A DNA stretch of 59,726 nucleotides from Candidatus Rokuibacteriota bacterium (GCA_016184125.1 JACPDG010000084.1:1-59726); one strand, 5' to 3'; numbered from the stretch's first letter, positions 48,268 through 57,762 are shown. Translations and numbers: made by a program. The notes: a model not told the origin generated them from the sequence alone.

Positions 48268-50328
48268 TCACCGCGGGAAGGCGTCCTTCACGCCGCCATC
48301 GACGGTGAGCGTGCAACCGGTCGTCTTCGAGGACCGATCCGACGCGAGGAACAGGACGGCCTCGGCGACGTCCTCCGGCAGGATGCGCACGGCGAGCAGG
48401 TTGCGCTTGCGGTAGAACTCCTCGATGTCGTCCGGGTCGATCCCCTGCGCGGCCGCCCGCTCGCGACGGACGTCGGGCGACCAGAGCTTCGAGTCCCTGA
48501 AGACCGCGTCCGGGTTCACGATGTTGGACCGGATCCCGTGCGGCGCGCCCTCGAGCGCGAGCACCTTCGCCAGCTGCGCCTCCGCCGCCTTCGCGGCGGA
48601 GTACGCCGCGAAGTCCTTGCCCGGCGACATCACGTTCTTGGTCGCGACGAAGACGAGCGCCCCACCGAGGCCCTGCGCGACGAGCGTTCGCATCGCCTCG
48701 CGCGCGACGAGGAAGTGACCGGTCGCGTTCACGGCGAACGAGTGAAGCCAGTCGCCGAGCTGCATGCGCACGACGGGCGCCGAGTGCGCGACGCCCGCGT
48801 TCGACACGAGGATGTCGAGACCGCCGTACGCGAGCACGGTCGCCTCGAATGCCGCGCGCACCGCCGACTCGCTGGTCACGTCCATCGCGATGCCCATCGC
48901 GCGGCCGCCTCCGACCCGGGTCACGATCTCGTCCGCCGCTCGCGTCGCACCGGCCTCATCGACATCGGTCACCACGACGTGAGCCCCGGCCGCCGCCAGC
49001 GTGTGCGCCACGGCCTTCCCGATGCCGGACGCCCCGCCCGTGACGAGCGCGATGCGCCGTGCCAGCTCCTTCTCCGGCGGCGCCAGCGTCAGCTTGTAGA
49101 GCTCGAGCGGCCAGTACTCGACGTCGAACGCGTCCTTCGCGCCGAGCGACATGTACTGCCCGAACAGGCTCGCGCTGCCGAGCACGTCGATCGTGTGATG
49201 GTAGATGTCGCTCACGATGCCCGACGTGCGGCGGTCGCGGCCCGCCGTGAACATGCCGAGCCCGGGGACGAGCACGACGCGCGGCAGCGGGTCGACGAGC
49301 TCCGCGCCCTCGAAGCGGTTCGCCTCGAAGTACGCCGTGTAGTCCTTCACGAACGCCTCGAGGCTTCGGTCGACGGCGGCCCACAGCGCCTCGGGATCGT
49401 CCGCCCGCTCGACCGGCACGCAGCAGGGCAGCCGCTTCGTGTAGATGGTGTGGTCCGGAGTCGAGGGTCCCACCTGCGAGAGCGTCGCCGCCTCGGGCGA
49501 CGACGCGAACTCGACGACGGCCGGCGAGTCGTCGTACGTGAGGATCACGCGCCTGGACGGGCCGAGCCGGCCGCGCAGTCGTGGCGCGAGCGCGACCGCG
49601 AGCGCGCGGCGCTCGGCGGGCGCCAGCGGGCCGACGCGCGGCGGGCCGAACACCCGGCGGCCACGCTTGCGCGCCGCGATCGCGTCCTCGGCGCGGCTGA
49701 TGAGCTCGATCGTCGCCTCGTACGCTTCCCGCACGGTGGCGCCCCAGTTGATGGTCCCGTGCTTCTCCAGCACGACCGCCTTCGCGCCGGGATTGGCGGC
49801 GACCGCGTCCGCGACCTCCCTCGAGATGCGGAAGCCGGGGCGGCGGTACGTCAGCCTGATCACGTCCCGTCCGTACACGCTCTCGAGCGTCGCGCGCGGG
49901 CGATCGGTGTTCGTGAGCGAGACGATCGCGTCGGCGTGCGTGTGAACGATCGCGTAGTGCGGCAGGAACCCGTGGAGCAGGGTCTCGATCGACGGCCTCG
50001 CACCGCCCGGCTCGATGAGGCCGTGCGCGAGATAGCTCACCATCTCCTGGTCGGCCATGTCCTGGCGATCGAGGAGCGCGTGGATGTCGTCGAGCCGGAC
50101 GCCGGGGAAGTCCTTCTTCTGGATCGACTTCAGGTCGGAGCCGCTGCCCTTCACGCGGAGCACGCGCACCGCGCGATCGCGGTAATCGCGCTCGACGCTC
50201 TTGATCGAGGTGTTGCCGCCGCCCCAGACGACGAGCGAGGGCTCGGAACCGATCAGGCGAGAGGCGTAGACGAGGAGGTCGAGCTCCGAGAGGCCCGCGG
50301 GTCCCGCGTCGTCCCAGCGCGATAGCAT
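48268..50328 (-). CDS. Bifunctional class II aldolase / short-chain dehydrogenase
   Basis: 686 aa fusion. Residues ~1-400 are the class II aldolase half (GNTSIK at ~41, metal-binding HTHAD ~125, HGTINWG ~190, YHHTIDVLGSASLFGQY). Residues ~425-684 are an SDR: ALVTGGASGIGKAVAHTLAA, DVTSESA, NAG in SNAGVAHSAP, YSAAKAAEAQLAK. This architecture is that of rhamnulose-1-phosphate aldolase/lactaldehyde dehydrogenase fusions: cleaves a ketose 1-phosphate, then oxidises the hydroxyaldehyde. Heads a minus-strand metabolic run. Sugar not determined. Confidence 0.9.
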   Translation of the reverse strand: MLSRWDDAGPAGLSELDLLVYASRLIGSEPSLVVWGGGNTSIKSVERDYRDRAVRVLRVKGSGSDLKSIQKKDFPGVRLDDIHALLDRQDMADQEMVSYLAHGLIEPGGARPSIETLLHGFLPHYAIVHTHADAIVSLTNTDRPRATLESVYGRDVIRLTYRRPGFRISREVADAVAANPGAKAVVLEKHGTINWGATVREAYEATIELISRAEDAIAARKRGRRVFGPPRVGPLAPAERRALAVALAPRLRGRLGPSRRVILTYDDSPAVVEFASSPEAATLSQVGPSTPDHTIYTKRLPCCVPVERADDPEALWAAVDRSLEAFVKDYTAYFEANRFEGAELVDPLPRVVLVPGLGMFTAGRDRRTSGIVSDIYHHTIDVLGSASLFGQYMSLGAKDAFDVEYWPLELYKLTLAPPEKELARRIALVTGGASGIGKAVAHTLAAAGAHVVVTDVDEAGATRAADEIVTRVGGGRAMGIAMDVTSESAVRAAFEATVLAYGGLDILVSNAGVAHSAPVVRMQLGDWLHSFAVNATGHFLVAREAMRTLVAQGLGGALVFVATKNVMSPGKDFAAYSAAKAAEAQLAKVLALEGAPHGIRSNIVNPDAVFRDSKLWSPDVRRERAAAQGIDPDDIEEFYRKRNLLAVRILPEDVAEAVLFLASDRSSKTTGCTLTVDGGVKDAFPR

Positions 50329-50357
50329 CGGCCGTCAACGATACTACACAATCGATT

Positions 50358-50518
50358 TCATGGGGGGCCTCGACGGGCCCCCCAATCCCCCCACGCTCGG
50401 ACGCGGCCCGGGAAACCCGGGCCGCGCCTCGGGCTCGCCCCCGGCCACGCGGCTTCGACGCCCCCCATTCTCCGCAACGCTCGGAAGGCCGCGGCACAGC
50501 CCCGGCGTTCCTCGACCG
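50358..50518 (+). repeat. Two-hairpin element, copy G (one and a half units)
   Basis: Forward unit: TCATGGGGGGCCTCGACGGG CCCCCC, then a perfect second hairpin GCGGCCCGGGAAACCCGGGC CGC. A degraded second unit with CCCCCC and CGCTCGGAAGG follows to 50518. Lies between two minus-strand genes. Confidence 0.8.
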
Positions 50519-51214
50519 CTACCGGGCGTTGTAGATCGTGATCTCCTCGCCGCTCGTGCGGGGAGAGAACGCCGCCTCCGTGCCCACCGCGCGGTCCGTC
50601 GACGCGTGCGTGACGTCGCGGTCGCTCGAGCCATTGCCGGCAAACCCGGGCGCGCTCGAGCCACCGAGCACCGAGCCGCACTCCTGCTTCGTCTTGTACG
50701 CGCCGTACACGGAGCCGAGCGCGGCTCCGGCGAGACCGCCGATCATCGCGCCCTTGCCGGCGCCCTTGCCGCCGTCGGCGATGGCGCCACCGGCTGCGCC
50801 CATGCCCGCGCCGAGGACGCTGCCGACGAGCCCGGGCTTCGCGATGCGCCACACGCGGTCGCCCGTCGTCGCGCAGTCCGCGGCCGAGGCCGACACCGCC
50901 CGCACGGTGCCCGTCGCGACGGACGCCGGACGCGAGACGGGCGCCTGGTGCTCGACCGTTCGGGTGGGCGGCGCAGCCGTCCGCTGGACGGCCGGGACGA
51001 CGCGCGGGCGCGCCACCGGCTGCGGCGCGAGCGCGGTGGCGTCTGCCGGCGCCGCGGAAACGCGTGGAACAAGTGTCGACGACGACGCGTCGGCGGCGAA
51101 TGCCATGGGCGTCGGCGGTGCAGGACGCACCAGATATGCGGTCGTGAGACCGGCGGTCAACCCGGTGACGACGACGAGTGCGATGGCCAGGGTGGCGATC
51201 TTCCAGGGGTTCAT
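50519..51214 (-). CDS. Glycine-zipper membrane/envelope protein
   Basis: 231 aa with AAGGAGG before the ATG. N-terminal helix KIATLAIALVVVTGLTAGLT (anchor or signal), then an Ala/Pro/Thr linker, then a glycine-zipper segment VGSVLGAGMGAAGGAIADGG / GKGAMIGGLAGAALGSVYGA flanked by two cysteines (DCATTGDR and KQECGS). Such zippers occur in outer-membrane stress lipoproteins. Divergent from the acyl-CoA ligase gene. Confidence 0.8.
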   Translation of the reverse strand: MNPWKIATLAIALVVVTGLTAGLTTAYLVRPAPPTPMAFAADASSSTLVPRVSAAPADATALAPQPVARPRVVPAVQRTAAPPTRTVEHQAPVSRPASVATGTVRAVSASAADCATTGDRVWRIAKPGLVGSVLGAGMGAAGGAIADGGKGAGKGAMIGGLAGAALGSVYGAYKTKQECGSVLGGSSAPGFAGNGSSDRDVTHASTDRAVGTEAAFSPRTSGEEITIYNAR

Positions 51215-51348
51215 GTCGTGCCTCCTTGTTCTCGCCAGTCAGACGACCGGCATCCGACCCCTATTCGGCGGAGGCATCCCCGCGTGGTAAGCTCGCCGCG
51301 CCCAGCACGCATCGCGGCGGGTATCCCGACCGGGTGGAGGCGCTTTCC

Positions 51349-52986
51349 ATGGCGGCCCGCATCGACGCCCTGATGATGGACTACCCGCTCACGCTCACCC
51401 ACTTCTTCGAGCGCAGCCGGCGGCTGTTCCCGAAGAAGACGATCGCCACGCGCGTCCCCGGTCGTCCGCTTTTCCGCTACACCTACGCCGACTTCGCGGA
51501 GCGGACGATGCGGCTCGCGGCGGCGCTGCGGGCGCTCGGCGTGAAGAAGGGCGATCGCGTCGCGACCTTCGCCTGGAACAGCCATCGGCACCTGGAGCTC
51601 TACTGGGCCGTGCCGCTGATCGGCGGTGTCCTCCACACGCTCAACATCCGGCTCTCGCGCGACGACCTCGCGTACATCGTCAATCACGCCGGAGACTCCG
51701 TCGTCTTCGCGGACGCGAGCCTCTGGGCGGCGCTCGAGGGCCTGCGCGACCGCATCCCGACGGTCCGGCGATTCGTGATCATGCCCGATACGCCGGACGC
51801 CGCCGTGCCACCCGGCCTCGCCGAGTACGAGGACCTGCTGGCCGGTACGGCGCCGATCACGTCGTGGCCCGAGCTCGCCGAGACCGACGCGTCCGGCATG
51901 TGCTACACGTCGGGCACCACCGGCCACCCGAAGGGCGTCGTGTACACGCACCGCGCGGTGTTCCTGCACTGCCTCGCGCAGGCGATGACCGACTCGTTCG
52001 GTCTCTCCGAACGTGACGTCATCTTCCACATGGTCCCGATGTTCCACGCGAATTCCTGGTGCGTGCCCTACACCGGGGTGATGGTCGGCGCGACGCACGT
52101 CCTCGCCGGACCGAACCCCCAGCCGCGCGACATCTGCGAGATCGTCCAGTCGGAGAAAGTCACCGTCTGTGGCGGCGTCCCGACGGTGTGGATAGCGGTG
52201 AAGGAGCTCGTCGAGCATGATGGCTACGACATCTCGTCGCTTCGCTGCATCCCGATCGGCGGCTCGGCGGCGCCGCGCAGCCTCATCGAGCTGTACGACA
52301 AGAAGTTCGGCGCCTCGATGACGCACGCCTGGGGCATGACCGAGATGACGCCGCTCGGCACGCTCTCCCGGCTGAAGAGCTACATGCTCGACTGGCCGGA
52401 GGACCGCCAGTACGCCGTTCGCGCACGGTGCGGCTACCCGTCGGTCGGCGTGGACGTCCGGATCGTCGACGACGACGGGCGCGAGCTGCCGTGGGACGGG
52501 CAGTCCATGGGCGAGCTCCAGGTGCGCGGCCCGTGGGTCGTCGGCGCCTACTACGACAACCCGGAGAGCGCGGCGCGCTTCACCGCAGACGGCTGGTTCC
52601 GGACCGGCGACGTCGCGACGATCGACGCCGAGGGGTACGTGCAGATCACCGACCGCACGAAGGACCTGATCAAGTCCGGCGGCGAATGGATCTCGTCCGT
52701 CGACGTCGAGAACCTCATCATGGCCCACCCGAAGGTCCTCGAGGCGGCCGTCATCGCCGTGCCCCATCCGAAGTGGGTCGAACGGCCCCTCGCGTGCGTG
52801 GTGCCACGCCCCGGCGAGCGCATCGAGCGCGCGGAGATCATCGAGTTCCTGCGCCCGAAGCTCGCGAGGTGGGCGCTGCCCGACGAGGTCGTGCTGATCG
52901 ACGCCGTCCCGAAGACGAGCGTCGGCAAGTTCGACAAGAAGGTGCTGCGCGAGCGGTTCAAGGACTGGACGCCCAGGGAGGCGTGA
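51349..52986 (+). CDS. Medium/long-chain fatty-acid-CoA ligase
   Basis: 545 aa ANL-superfamily enzyme; ATG at 51349 with GGAGG 8 nt upstream. P-loop [39 protein letters not shown] hinge-side motif, [17 protein letters not shown] and catalytic Lys in [13 protein letters not shown]. Activates a carboxylic acid as acyl-AMP, then thioester. Followed by a hairpin terminator, so monocistronic. Fits the acyl-CoA theme of 30-34 kb. Confidence 0.94.
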   Translation: MAARIDALMMDYPLTLTHFFERSRRLFPKKTIATRVPGRPLFRYTYADFAERTMRLAAALRALGVKKGDRVATFAWNSHRHLELYWAVPLIGGVLHTLNIRLSRDDLAYIVNHAGDSVVFADASLWAALEGLRDRIPTVRRFVIMPDTPDAAVPPGLAEYEDLLAGTAPITSWPELAETDASGMCYTSGTTGHPKGVVYTHRAVFLHCLAQAMTDSFGLSERDVIFHMVPMFHANSWCVPYTGVMVGATHVLAGPNPQPRDICEIVQSEKVTVCGGVPTVWIAVKELVEHDGYDISSLRCIPIGGSAAPRSLIELYDKKFGASMTHAWGMTEMTPLGTLSRLKSYMLDWPEDRQYAVRARCGYPSVGVDVRIVDDDGRELPWDGQSMGELQVRGPWVVGAYYDNPESAARFTADGWFRTGDVATIDAEGYVQITDRTKDLIKSGGEWISSVDVENLIMAHPKVLEAAVIAVPHPKWVERPLACVVPRPGERIERAEIIEFLRPKLARWALPDEVVLIDAVPKTSVGKFDKKVLRERFKDWTPREA

Positions 52987-53007
52987 CGCTCGGCCGCTGA
53001 TCGACCA

Positions 53008-53027
53008 GACAGGCGACACCGCCTGTC
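53008..53027 (+). terminator. Hairpin after the acyl-CoA ligase gene
   Basis: GACAGGCG-ACAC-CGCCTGTC, perfect 8-bp stem 22 nt after the stop, followed by CTT. Confidence 0.65.
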
Positions 53028-53028
53028 C

Positions 53029-53057
53029 TTGACAGGTTGCGCTCACCGCCATACGCT
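53029..53057 (+). promoter_or_regulatory. Promoter of the Tat-exported binding protein operon
   Basis: TTGACA (53029-53034), 17-bp spacer, TACGCT (53052-53057); 56 nt before the ATG. It begins directly after the preceding terminator hairpin. Confidence 0.6.
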
Positions 53058-53113
53058 CCCCGCCAGGTCTCCGTCGTTCCGATCACCCCTTGGTTCCACC
53101 GGAGGAGGACGAC

Positions 53114-54388
53114 ATGGATTGCGTGAGCCGACGCCAGTTCCTCACCACCTCGACCGCGGCCCTCGCCGGCCTCGCCGTGCTCGACCGCGCCCCCGCCCTC
53201 GGCCAGGCGCGGGAGATCACCTATCTCTGCTGGAACAACTTCTCGCCGGGCTCCGACAAGAAGCTCGCCGAGATCGGCCAGCGCTTCACGAAGGACACCG
53301 GGATCAAGATCCGGATCGACCACATCGCGCACGCCCAGCAGGCGGCGAAGTTCGCCTCCGAGGTGCAGAGCCAGGCGGGGCACGATCTCGTCGAGATGCG
53401 CATGCACTTCCCGTGGCTCTACGAGGGCCAGCTCGTCGACGTCTCCGACCTCGTCGCCGAGCTCGAGAAGAAGCACGGCGCCGTGATGTCCTCGGCGAAG
53501 GAGGCCGCGTTCGTCAAGACCGTGTGGCGCGCGGCGCCGCAGTACCACGCGCTCTTCTTGCCGAACTACCGCGAGGACCTCTTCAAGAAGGCTGGGCTGA
53601 AGGTCCCGGACACCTGGGAGGATGTCTACACGGTCGGCAAGGAACTGAAGAAGATGGGGCACCCCGTGGGGATCCCCATCAGCCAGAACTACGACACCAT
53701 CTCGACCGGCTCGGTGGTGCTCTGGTGTTACGGGGCGATGGAGGTGGACAAGGACGGCAAGACCGTTCGCATCAACTCCCCCGAGACCGCCCAGGTCGTC
53801 GAGTGGTACAAGAAGGTGTTCCGCGACTGCATGGAGCCGGAGGTCCTGTCGTGGAACGACGCCAGCAACAACCAGACGATGCAGGCCGGCAAGTCCGGCT
53901 GGATCCACAACCCGGTCAGCACCTACATCGTCGCCAAGCGGAAGAAGCTCGTCACCGCTGACGGTATCAACCACAGCCGGAGCCTGACGGGGCCGGCGGG
54001 CCGTCACGAGGTCGACGTCCCACGCTCGATCGGCATCTGGAAGTTCTCGAAGAACGTCGAACCCGCCAAGGAGTGGATCCGCTACCTGCTCGGGAAGCGC
54101 GAGGTGTACAACGAGTACATCATCTCCGGCGAGGCCTTCAACCTGCCGGTGTTCGCGAACCTCCAGGACCACCCGGTCCTCAAGACCGACCCCAAGTACG
54201 CCACACTCAAGGGCGAGGGGGTCCACTACCACATCTACGGCTGGCCGGCCCCGCCGTCGGACAGGGTCCAGCTCATCACCAACTCGTTCATCCTCCCCAA
54301 CATGCTGGCCAAGGCGGTGACGGGCACGCCGACGAAGGAGGCGATCGCCTGGGCTGAGGGCGAGATGAAGAAAATCATGGCCGGGTAG
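53114..54388 (+). CDS. Tat-exported ABC sugar-type substrate-binding protein
   Basis: 424 aa, ATG at 53114 with GGAGGAGG. Twin-arginine signal SRRQFLTTSTAALAGLAVLD. Family 1 solute-binding fold: ITYLCWNNFSPGSDKKLAEI, GHDLVEMRMHFPWLYEGQLV, YREDLFKKAGLKVPDTWEDV, GKSGWIHNPVSTYIVAK and AWAEGEMKKIMAG. Usual ligands are sugars or glycerol phosphate. Tat export suggests folding or cofactor binding before secretion. Heads a three-gene unit with MalF- and MalG-type permeases; no ATPase in the unit. Confidence 0.93.
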   Translation: MDCVSRRQFLTTSTAALAGLAVLDRAPALGQAREITYLCWNNFSPGSDKKLAEIGQRFTKDTGIKIRIDHIAHAQQAAKFASEVQSQAGHDLVEMRMHFPWLYEGQLVDVSDLVAELEKKHGAVMSSAKEAAFVKTVWRAAPQYHALFLPNYREDLFKKAGLKVPDTWEDVYTVGKELKKMGHPVGIPISQNYDTISTGSVVLWCYGAMEVDKDGKTVRINSPETAQVVEWYKKVFRDCMEPEVLSWNDASNNQTMQAGKSGWIHNPVSTYIVAKRKKLVTADGINHSRSLTGPAGRHEVDVPRSIGIWKFSKNVEPAKEWIRYLLGKREVYNEYIISGEAFNLPVFANLQDHPVLKTDPKYATLKGEGVHYHIYGWPAPPSDRVQLITNSFILPNMLAKAVTGTPTKEAIAWAEGEMKKIMAG

Positions 54389-54393
54389 CGCCG

Positions 54394-55332
54394 GTGGCCG
54401 TCGGACAGCTCGGCGTCGCCAGGGCGGTCCGGCTCCCGCTCCGTGCGCGGGTCCGGGAGCTGCTCGACCGCGAGCAGCTCCTGGGCCCGCTCTTCGTGAC
54501 GCCCGCGCTCCTGCTCCTCGTGCTGCTCGTCGCCTACCCCTTCGCGATGGCGATCTACTTCGCGCTCTCCAACGCCTTCATCGGGCGGCCGAGCGAGTTC
54601 GTCGGGCTGCGCAACTTCATTGCGCTCTGGCAGAGCGACGCCTTCCGCCAGACGTTCCAGAACGCGTTCGTCTTCACCGGCTCGGCGGTCGCCGCGAAGG
54701 TCGTGCTCGGCACGGCGCTGGCGCTGCTCCTGAACGAGCAGCTGTGGTTCAAGCGCATGATCCGCGGCAGCGTGCTGCTGCCGTGGGTCATCCCGACCGC
54801 GCTCTCGACGCTCGGCTGGTGGTGGATGTTCGAGCCACTCTATAGCGTCGTGAACTGGACCGGGACGGCGCTCGGCCTCATCGACCCGCCGGGGCCCAAC
54901 TGGCTCGGGCAGAAGTACTACGCGATGATGGCGGTGGTGACCGTCAACGTGTGGCGCGGGCTGCCGTTCTTCGCGATCACGATCCTGGCCGGGCTCGTGG
55001 CGATCCCCCGCGACCTCTACGAGGCGGCCGCCGCCGACGGCGCCGGCGCCGTCGCGCGGTTCTGGTACATCACCCTGCCGCTGCTCCGCCCGGTGCTCGC
55101 CATCGTCGTGCTGTTCTCGACGATCTTCACCTTCAGCGACTTCAACATCGTCTACGTGCTGACCCGCGGCGGGCCGATCAACTCCACGCACCTCTTCGCC
55201 ACGCTCGCGCGGCAGATCGGCCTCGAGAGCGGCCGCATCGGCGAGGGTGCGGCGATCTCCCTTTACCTCTTCCCGGTGCTGGTGTTCGTCGTCTGGGCGC
55301 AGCTCCGCTTCGTGCGGCGGCAGGCGTACTGA
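54394..55332 (+). CDS. ABC sugar-type permease, MalF/UgpA family
   Basis: 312 aa, GTG start 5 nt after the binding-protein stop. Helices PALLLLVLLVAYPFAMAIYF onward, LRNFIALWQSDAFRQTFQNA, EAA loop PRDLYEAAAADGAGAVARFW and DFNIVYVLTRGGPINSTHLF. Stop overlaps the next start (TGATG). Confidence 0.92.
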   Translation: MAVGQLGVARAVRLPLRARVRELLDREQLLGPLFVTPALLLLVLLVAYPFAMAIYFALSNAFIGRPSEFVGLRNFIALWQSDAFRQTFQNAFVFTGSAVAAKVVLGTALALLLNEQLWFKRMIRGSVLLPWVIPTALSTLGWWWMFEPLYSVVNWTGTALGLIDPPGPNWLGQKYYAMMAVVTVNVWRGLPFFAITILAGLVAIPRDLYEAAAADGAGAVARFWYITLPLLRPVLAIVVLFSTIFTFSDFNIVYVLTRGGPINSTHLFATLARQIGLESGRIGEGAAISLYLFPVLVFVVWAQLRFVRRQAY

Positions 55333-56180
55333 TGATTGGCTACGGGCGGCGGCGACTCGCACGGAAAGTCCTGGTGCACCTCGCCCTGGTACCCTTCCTC
55401 GCCTTCGCGCTGTTCCCCTTCTTTTACATGGCGGTCACGTCCCTGAAGACGGACCGCGAGCTCTACGATCGGCAGGCGGTGCCGCTCTTGATCAGCCAGG
55501 GCCCGACCATCGAGCACTACACGAAGCTCTTGTGGGAGACGGCGTTCCTCACGTGGACGAAGAACAGCCTCCTGGTCACGCTGATCTCGACCACGGTCTC
55601 GCTCGTGATCGGCACCATCGCCGCGTACGCGCTCGCCCGGCTGAAATTCCCCGGGGTCGGAAGCTTCGGGACGGGCATCTTCGTCACCTACCTGGTACCG
55701 ACCTCGCTCCTGTTCCTCCCGCTCGCGCAGGTGGTCAACTGGCTCGGGCTCGGCGACTCCAAGTGGTCGCTGGTCGTCACCTATCCCACGTTCCTGGTCC
55801 CCTTCTGCACCTGGCTCCTGATGGGCTACTTCCGCACGGTGCCGAAGGAGGTCGAGGAGTGCGCGATGGTGGACGGCGCCACGCGGCTCCAGGCGCTCAT
55901 CCGGATCGTGCTGCCGATCGCGGTGCCGGGGCTCGTCTGCGCCGCGCTGTTCGCCTTCACGCTCTCGTGGAACGAGTTCATCTACGCGCTCACGTTCACG
56001 TCGTCGTCCGAGGAGATCACGGCGAGCGTCGGCGTGACGAGCGAGCTGATCCGCGGCGACATCTACTACTGGGGCTCGCTGATGGCCGGCGCGGTGCTCG
56101 GCTCGGTGCCGATCGTCATCCTCTACGTGTTCTTCCTCGACTACTACGTCTCGGGCCTGACCGCGGGCGCGGTGAAGTAG
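55332..56180 (+). CDS. ABC sugar-type permease, MalG/UgpE family
   Basis: 282 aa. ALVPFLAFALFPFFYMAVTS, NSLLVTLISTTVSLVIGTIA, ALARLKFPG, EAA loop VEECAMVDGATRLQALIRIV, and FTLSWNEFIYALTFTSS are family hallmarks. Last gene of the operon; element copy H starts 11 nt after its stop. The required ATPase is probably shared from elsewhere (MsmK/UgpC-like), an inference. Confidence 0.92.
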   Translation: MIGYGRRRLARKVLVHLALVPFLAFALFPFFYMAVTSLKTDRELYDRQAVPLLISQGPTIEHYTKLLWETAFLTWTKNSLLVTLISTTVSLVIGTIAAYALARLKFPGVGSFGTGIFVTYLVPTSLLFLPLAQVVNWLGLGDSKWSLVVTYPTFLVPFCTWLLMGYFRTVPKEVEECAMVDGATRLQALIRIVLPIAVPGLVCAALFAFTLSWNEFIYALTFTSSSEEITASVGVTSELIRGDIYYWGSLMAGAVLGSVPIVILYVFFLDYYVSGLTAGAVK

Positions 56181-56190
56181 GGACTGACGA

Positions 56191-56286
56191 TCATGGGGGG
56201 ACTATCGAAGCCCCCCAAGCCCCCCGCGCTCGGGGCACCCCGGCAAAGCCGTGGCGCCCCTCGACCACCCGATTCGAGCTCTGAGT
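56191..56286 (+). repeat. Two-hairpin element, copy H
   Basis: Forward, 10 nt after the permease stop. The first ~43 nt (TCATGGGGGGACTATCGAAG ...CGCTCGG) match copy A. Second hairpin imperfect (GGGGCACCCCGGC / GTGGCGCCCC); tail CCACCCGATTCG. Confidence 0.85.
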
Positions 56287-56355
56287 CACGCACGCGCGAG
56301 GTACCGCGCCCCGCGGGCGCGGTGGAACAGCCGCTGGATTACACTGGCGATCGTG

Positions 56356-56937
56356 ATGCGTGACCCGCGGACTGTCCTGGCGCTCGTCTCGCTCGCGCTC
56401 GCGTTGCTCGTCTCGGTGCCGGCCGCCGCCGAGATCTACCACTGGACGGATGCCGACGGGGTCGACCACTACTCGACCGACCTCGGTCGCGTTCCCGCGC
56501 GGTACCGGCCGCACGTGCGCGTCATCGACACGCCGACGCCGGGCGTCCCCTCGCAGCCCGCCCCGGCTCCCGGAACCATGCTCTTCACGAGCGGCTCGCC
56601 CATCCTGGCCGAGGCTCACGTGAACGGGGTGCCGCTCACGCTGCTCGTGGACACGGGGGCCGCGCGCACGGTCATCTCGCCCGGCGCCCTGGCCCGAGGC
56701 GGCTTCGACCTGAGCGGCAGCCGGATCGTCCGCATCGTCGGAGTGACCGGCGTTGCGGACGTGCGCGAGGTCGTCGTACCGCGGCTCGACGTCGCGGGGG
56801 CCCAGGTCGGACCGATCGCGGTCATCGCCCACGACGTGCCGTCGCTGCGGGCCGACGGGCTGCTCGGTCGCGACGTGCTCGACCAGTTCGTGCTCACGAT
56901 CGACGCCGCACGCGGCCGCGCGATCCTGAGCCGGTAG
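56356..56937 (+). CDS. DUF4124 / retropepsin-like aspartic protease
   Basis: 193 aa. Signal peptide (TVLALVSLALALLVSVPAAA), then a DUF4124 module EIYHWTDADGVDHYSTD, a Pro linker, and a retropepsin-like domain: LLVDTGAARTVISPGALARG carries the D-T-G-A active motif, with GVTGVADVREVVVPRLDVAG and DGLLGRDVLDQFVLTID completing the fold. Single-domain proteases of this type dimerise to form the active site. Periplasmic or surface. No ribosome binding site stands out before the ATG at 56356. Confidence 0.85.
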   Translation: MRDPRTVLALVSLALALLVSVPAAAEIYHWTDADGVDHYSTDLGRVPARYRPHVRVIDTPTPGVPSQPAPAPGTMLFTSGSPILAEAHVNGVPLTLLVDTGAARTVISPGALARGGFDLSGSRIVRIVGVTGVADVREVVVPRLDVAGAQVGPIAVIAHDVPSLRADGLLGRDVLDQFVLTIDAARGRAILSR

Positions 56938-57027
56938 CGCCGCCCGGGCGGCGGCACCTATGCCGCCGACGTCTCGACGCGACGCCGAGGAGCGAGCAGG
57001 GCGAGGCGCCCGACGAGGCACGCCCGA

Positions 57028-57046
57028 GGCGTACTCCGAGTACGCC
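57028..57046. other. Short perfect hairpin upstream of tenA
   Basis: GGCGTACT-CCG-AGTACGCC, 30 nt before the TenA start; the surrounding spacer is rich in GAGGC/GAGCGAGC blocks resembling the dppB-dppC spacer at 35.95 kb. Confidence 0.4.
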
Positions 57047-57076
57047 GCAGGGCGGGCCGAGGAGGGCAACGAAGCC

Positions 57077-57760
57077 ATGCGACGCTCATCGGCGCGCATG
57101 TCGTTCACCCGCGAGCTCTGGGACGCGATCGCGCCGATCTACGCCGCGATCCTCCGCCACCCGTTCGTCACCGGCCTCACCGACGGCTCGCTCCCGGGCG
57201 AGCGCTTCCGCTTCTACGCGGTCCAGGACGCCCTCTACCTGAGGGACTTCGCCCGGGCGCTCTCGATCGCGGCGGCCCGCGCGCCGCGCGACGAGTGGAT
57301 CATCATGTTCAACGAGCACGCGGCGAACGCGCTCCGCGTCGAGCGCGCCCTGCACGAGAGCTTCTTTGCCGAGTGGGGTCTCACCGCCGACGACGTGCTC
57401 GCCACGCCGCCGGCGCCGACGAACCTCGCGTACACGTCGTACCTGCTCGCCGTGGCGTACGGCTCGCCGTTCCACGAGGTGGTCGCCGCGCTGCTTCCGT
57501 GCTACTGGATCTACTGGGAGGTCGGCAAGGCGCTCGAGACGAAGGGGTCGCCCGACGCGCTCTACGGGAGGTGGATCGGAACGTACGCCTCCGACGAGTT
57601 CGGATCTGTCGTGCAGGCGGTGCTGGACGCCACGGACGCGGCCGCGAGCGGCCTCGGCGCATCGGAGCGAGCGGCGATGCGCCGGCACTTCGTCACGACG
57701 AGCCGGTACGAGTGGATGTTCTGGGAGATGGGGTCACGGCAGGAGGCCTGGCCGGTGTGA
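57077..57760 (+). CDS. tenA: TenA family thiaminase II (TenA_C class)
   Basis: 227 aa from ATG 57077 (GGAGGG 10 nt upstream); ATG 57098 is an alternative. Hydrolyses aminopyrimidine for thiamine salvage. Motifs: FYAVQDALYLRDFARALSIA, NEHAANALRVERALHESFFA, and the catalytic-Cys motif AALLPCYWIYWEVGKALE, whose Cys defines TenA_C. A WEM motif closes the C-terminus (YEWMFWEMGSRQEAW). No other thiamine genes nearby. Confidence 0.92.
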   Translation: MRRSSARMSFTRELWDAIAPIYAAILRHPFVTGLTDGSLPGERFRFYAVQDALYLRDFARALSIAAARAPRDEWIIMFNEHAANALRVERALHESFFAEWGLTADDVLATPPAPTNLAYTSYLLAVAYGSPFHEVVAALLPCYWIYWEVGKALETKGSPDALYGRWIGTYASDEFGSVVQAVLDATDAAASGLGASERAAMRRHFVTTSRYEWMFWEMGSRQEAWPV

Positions 57761-57762
57761 TC

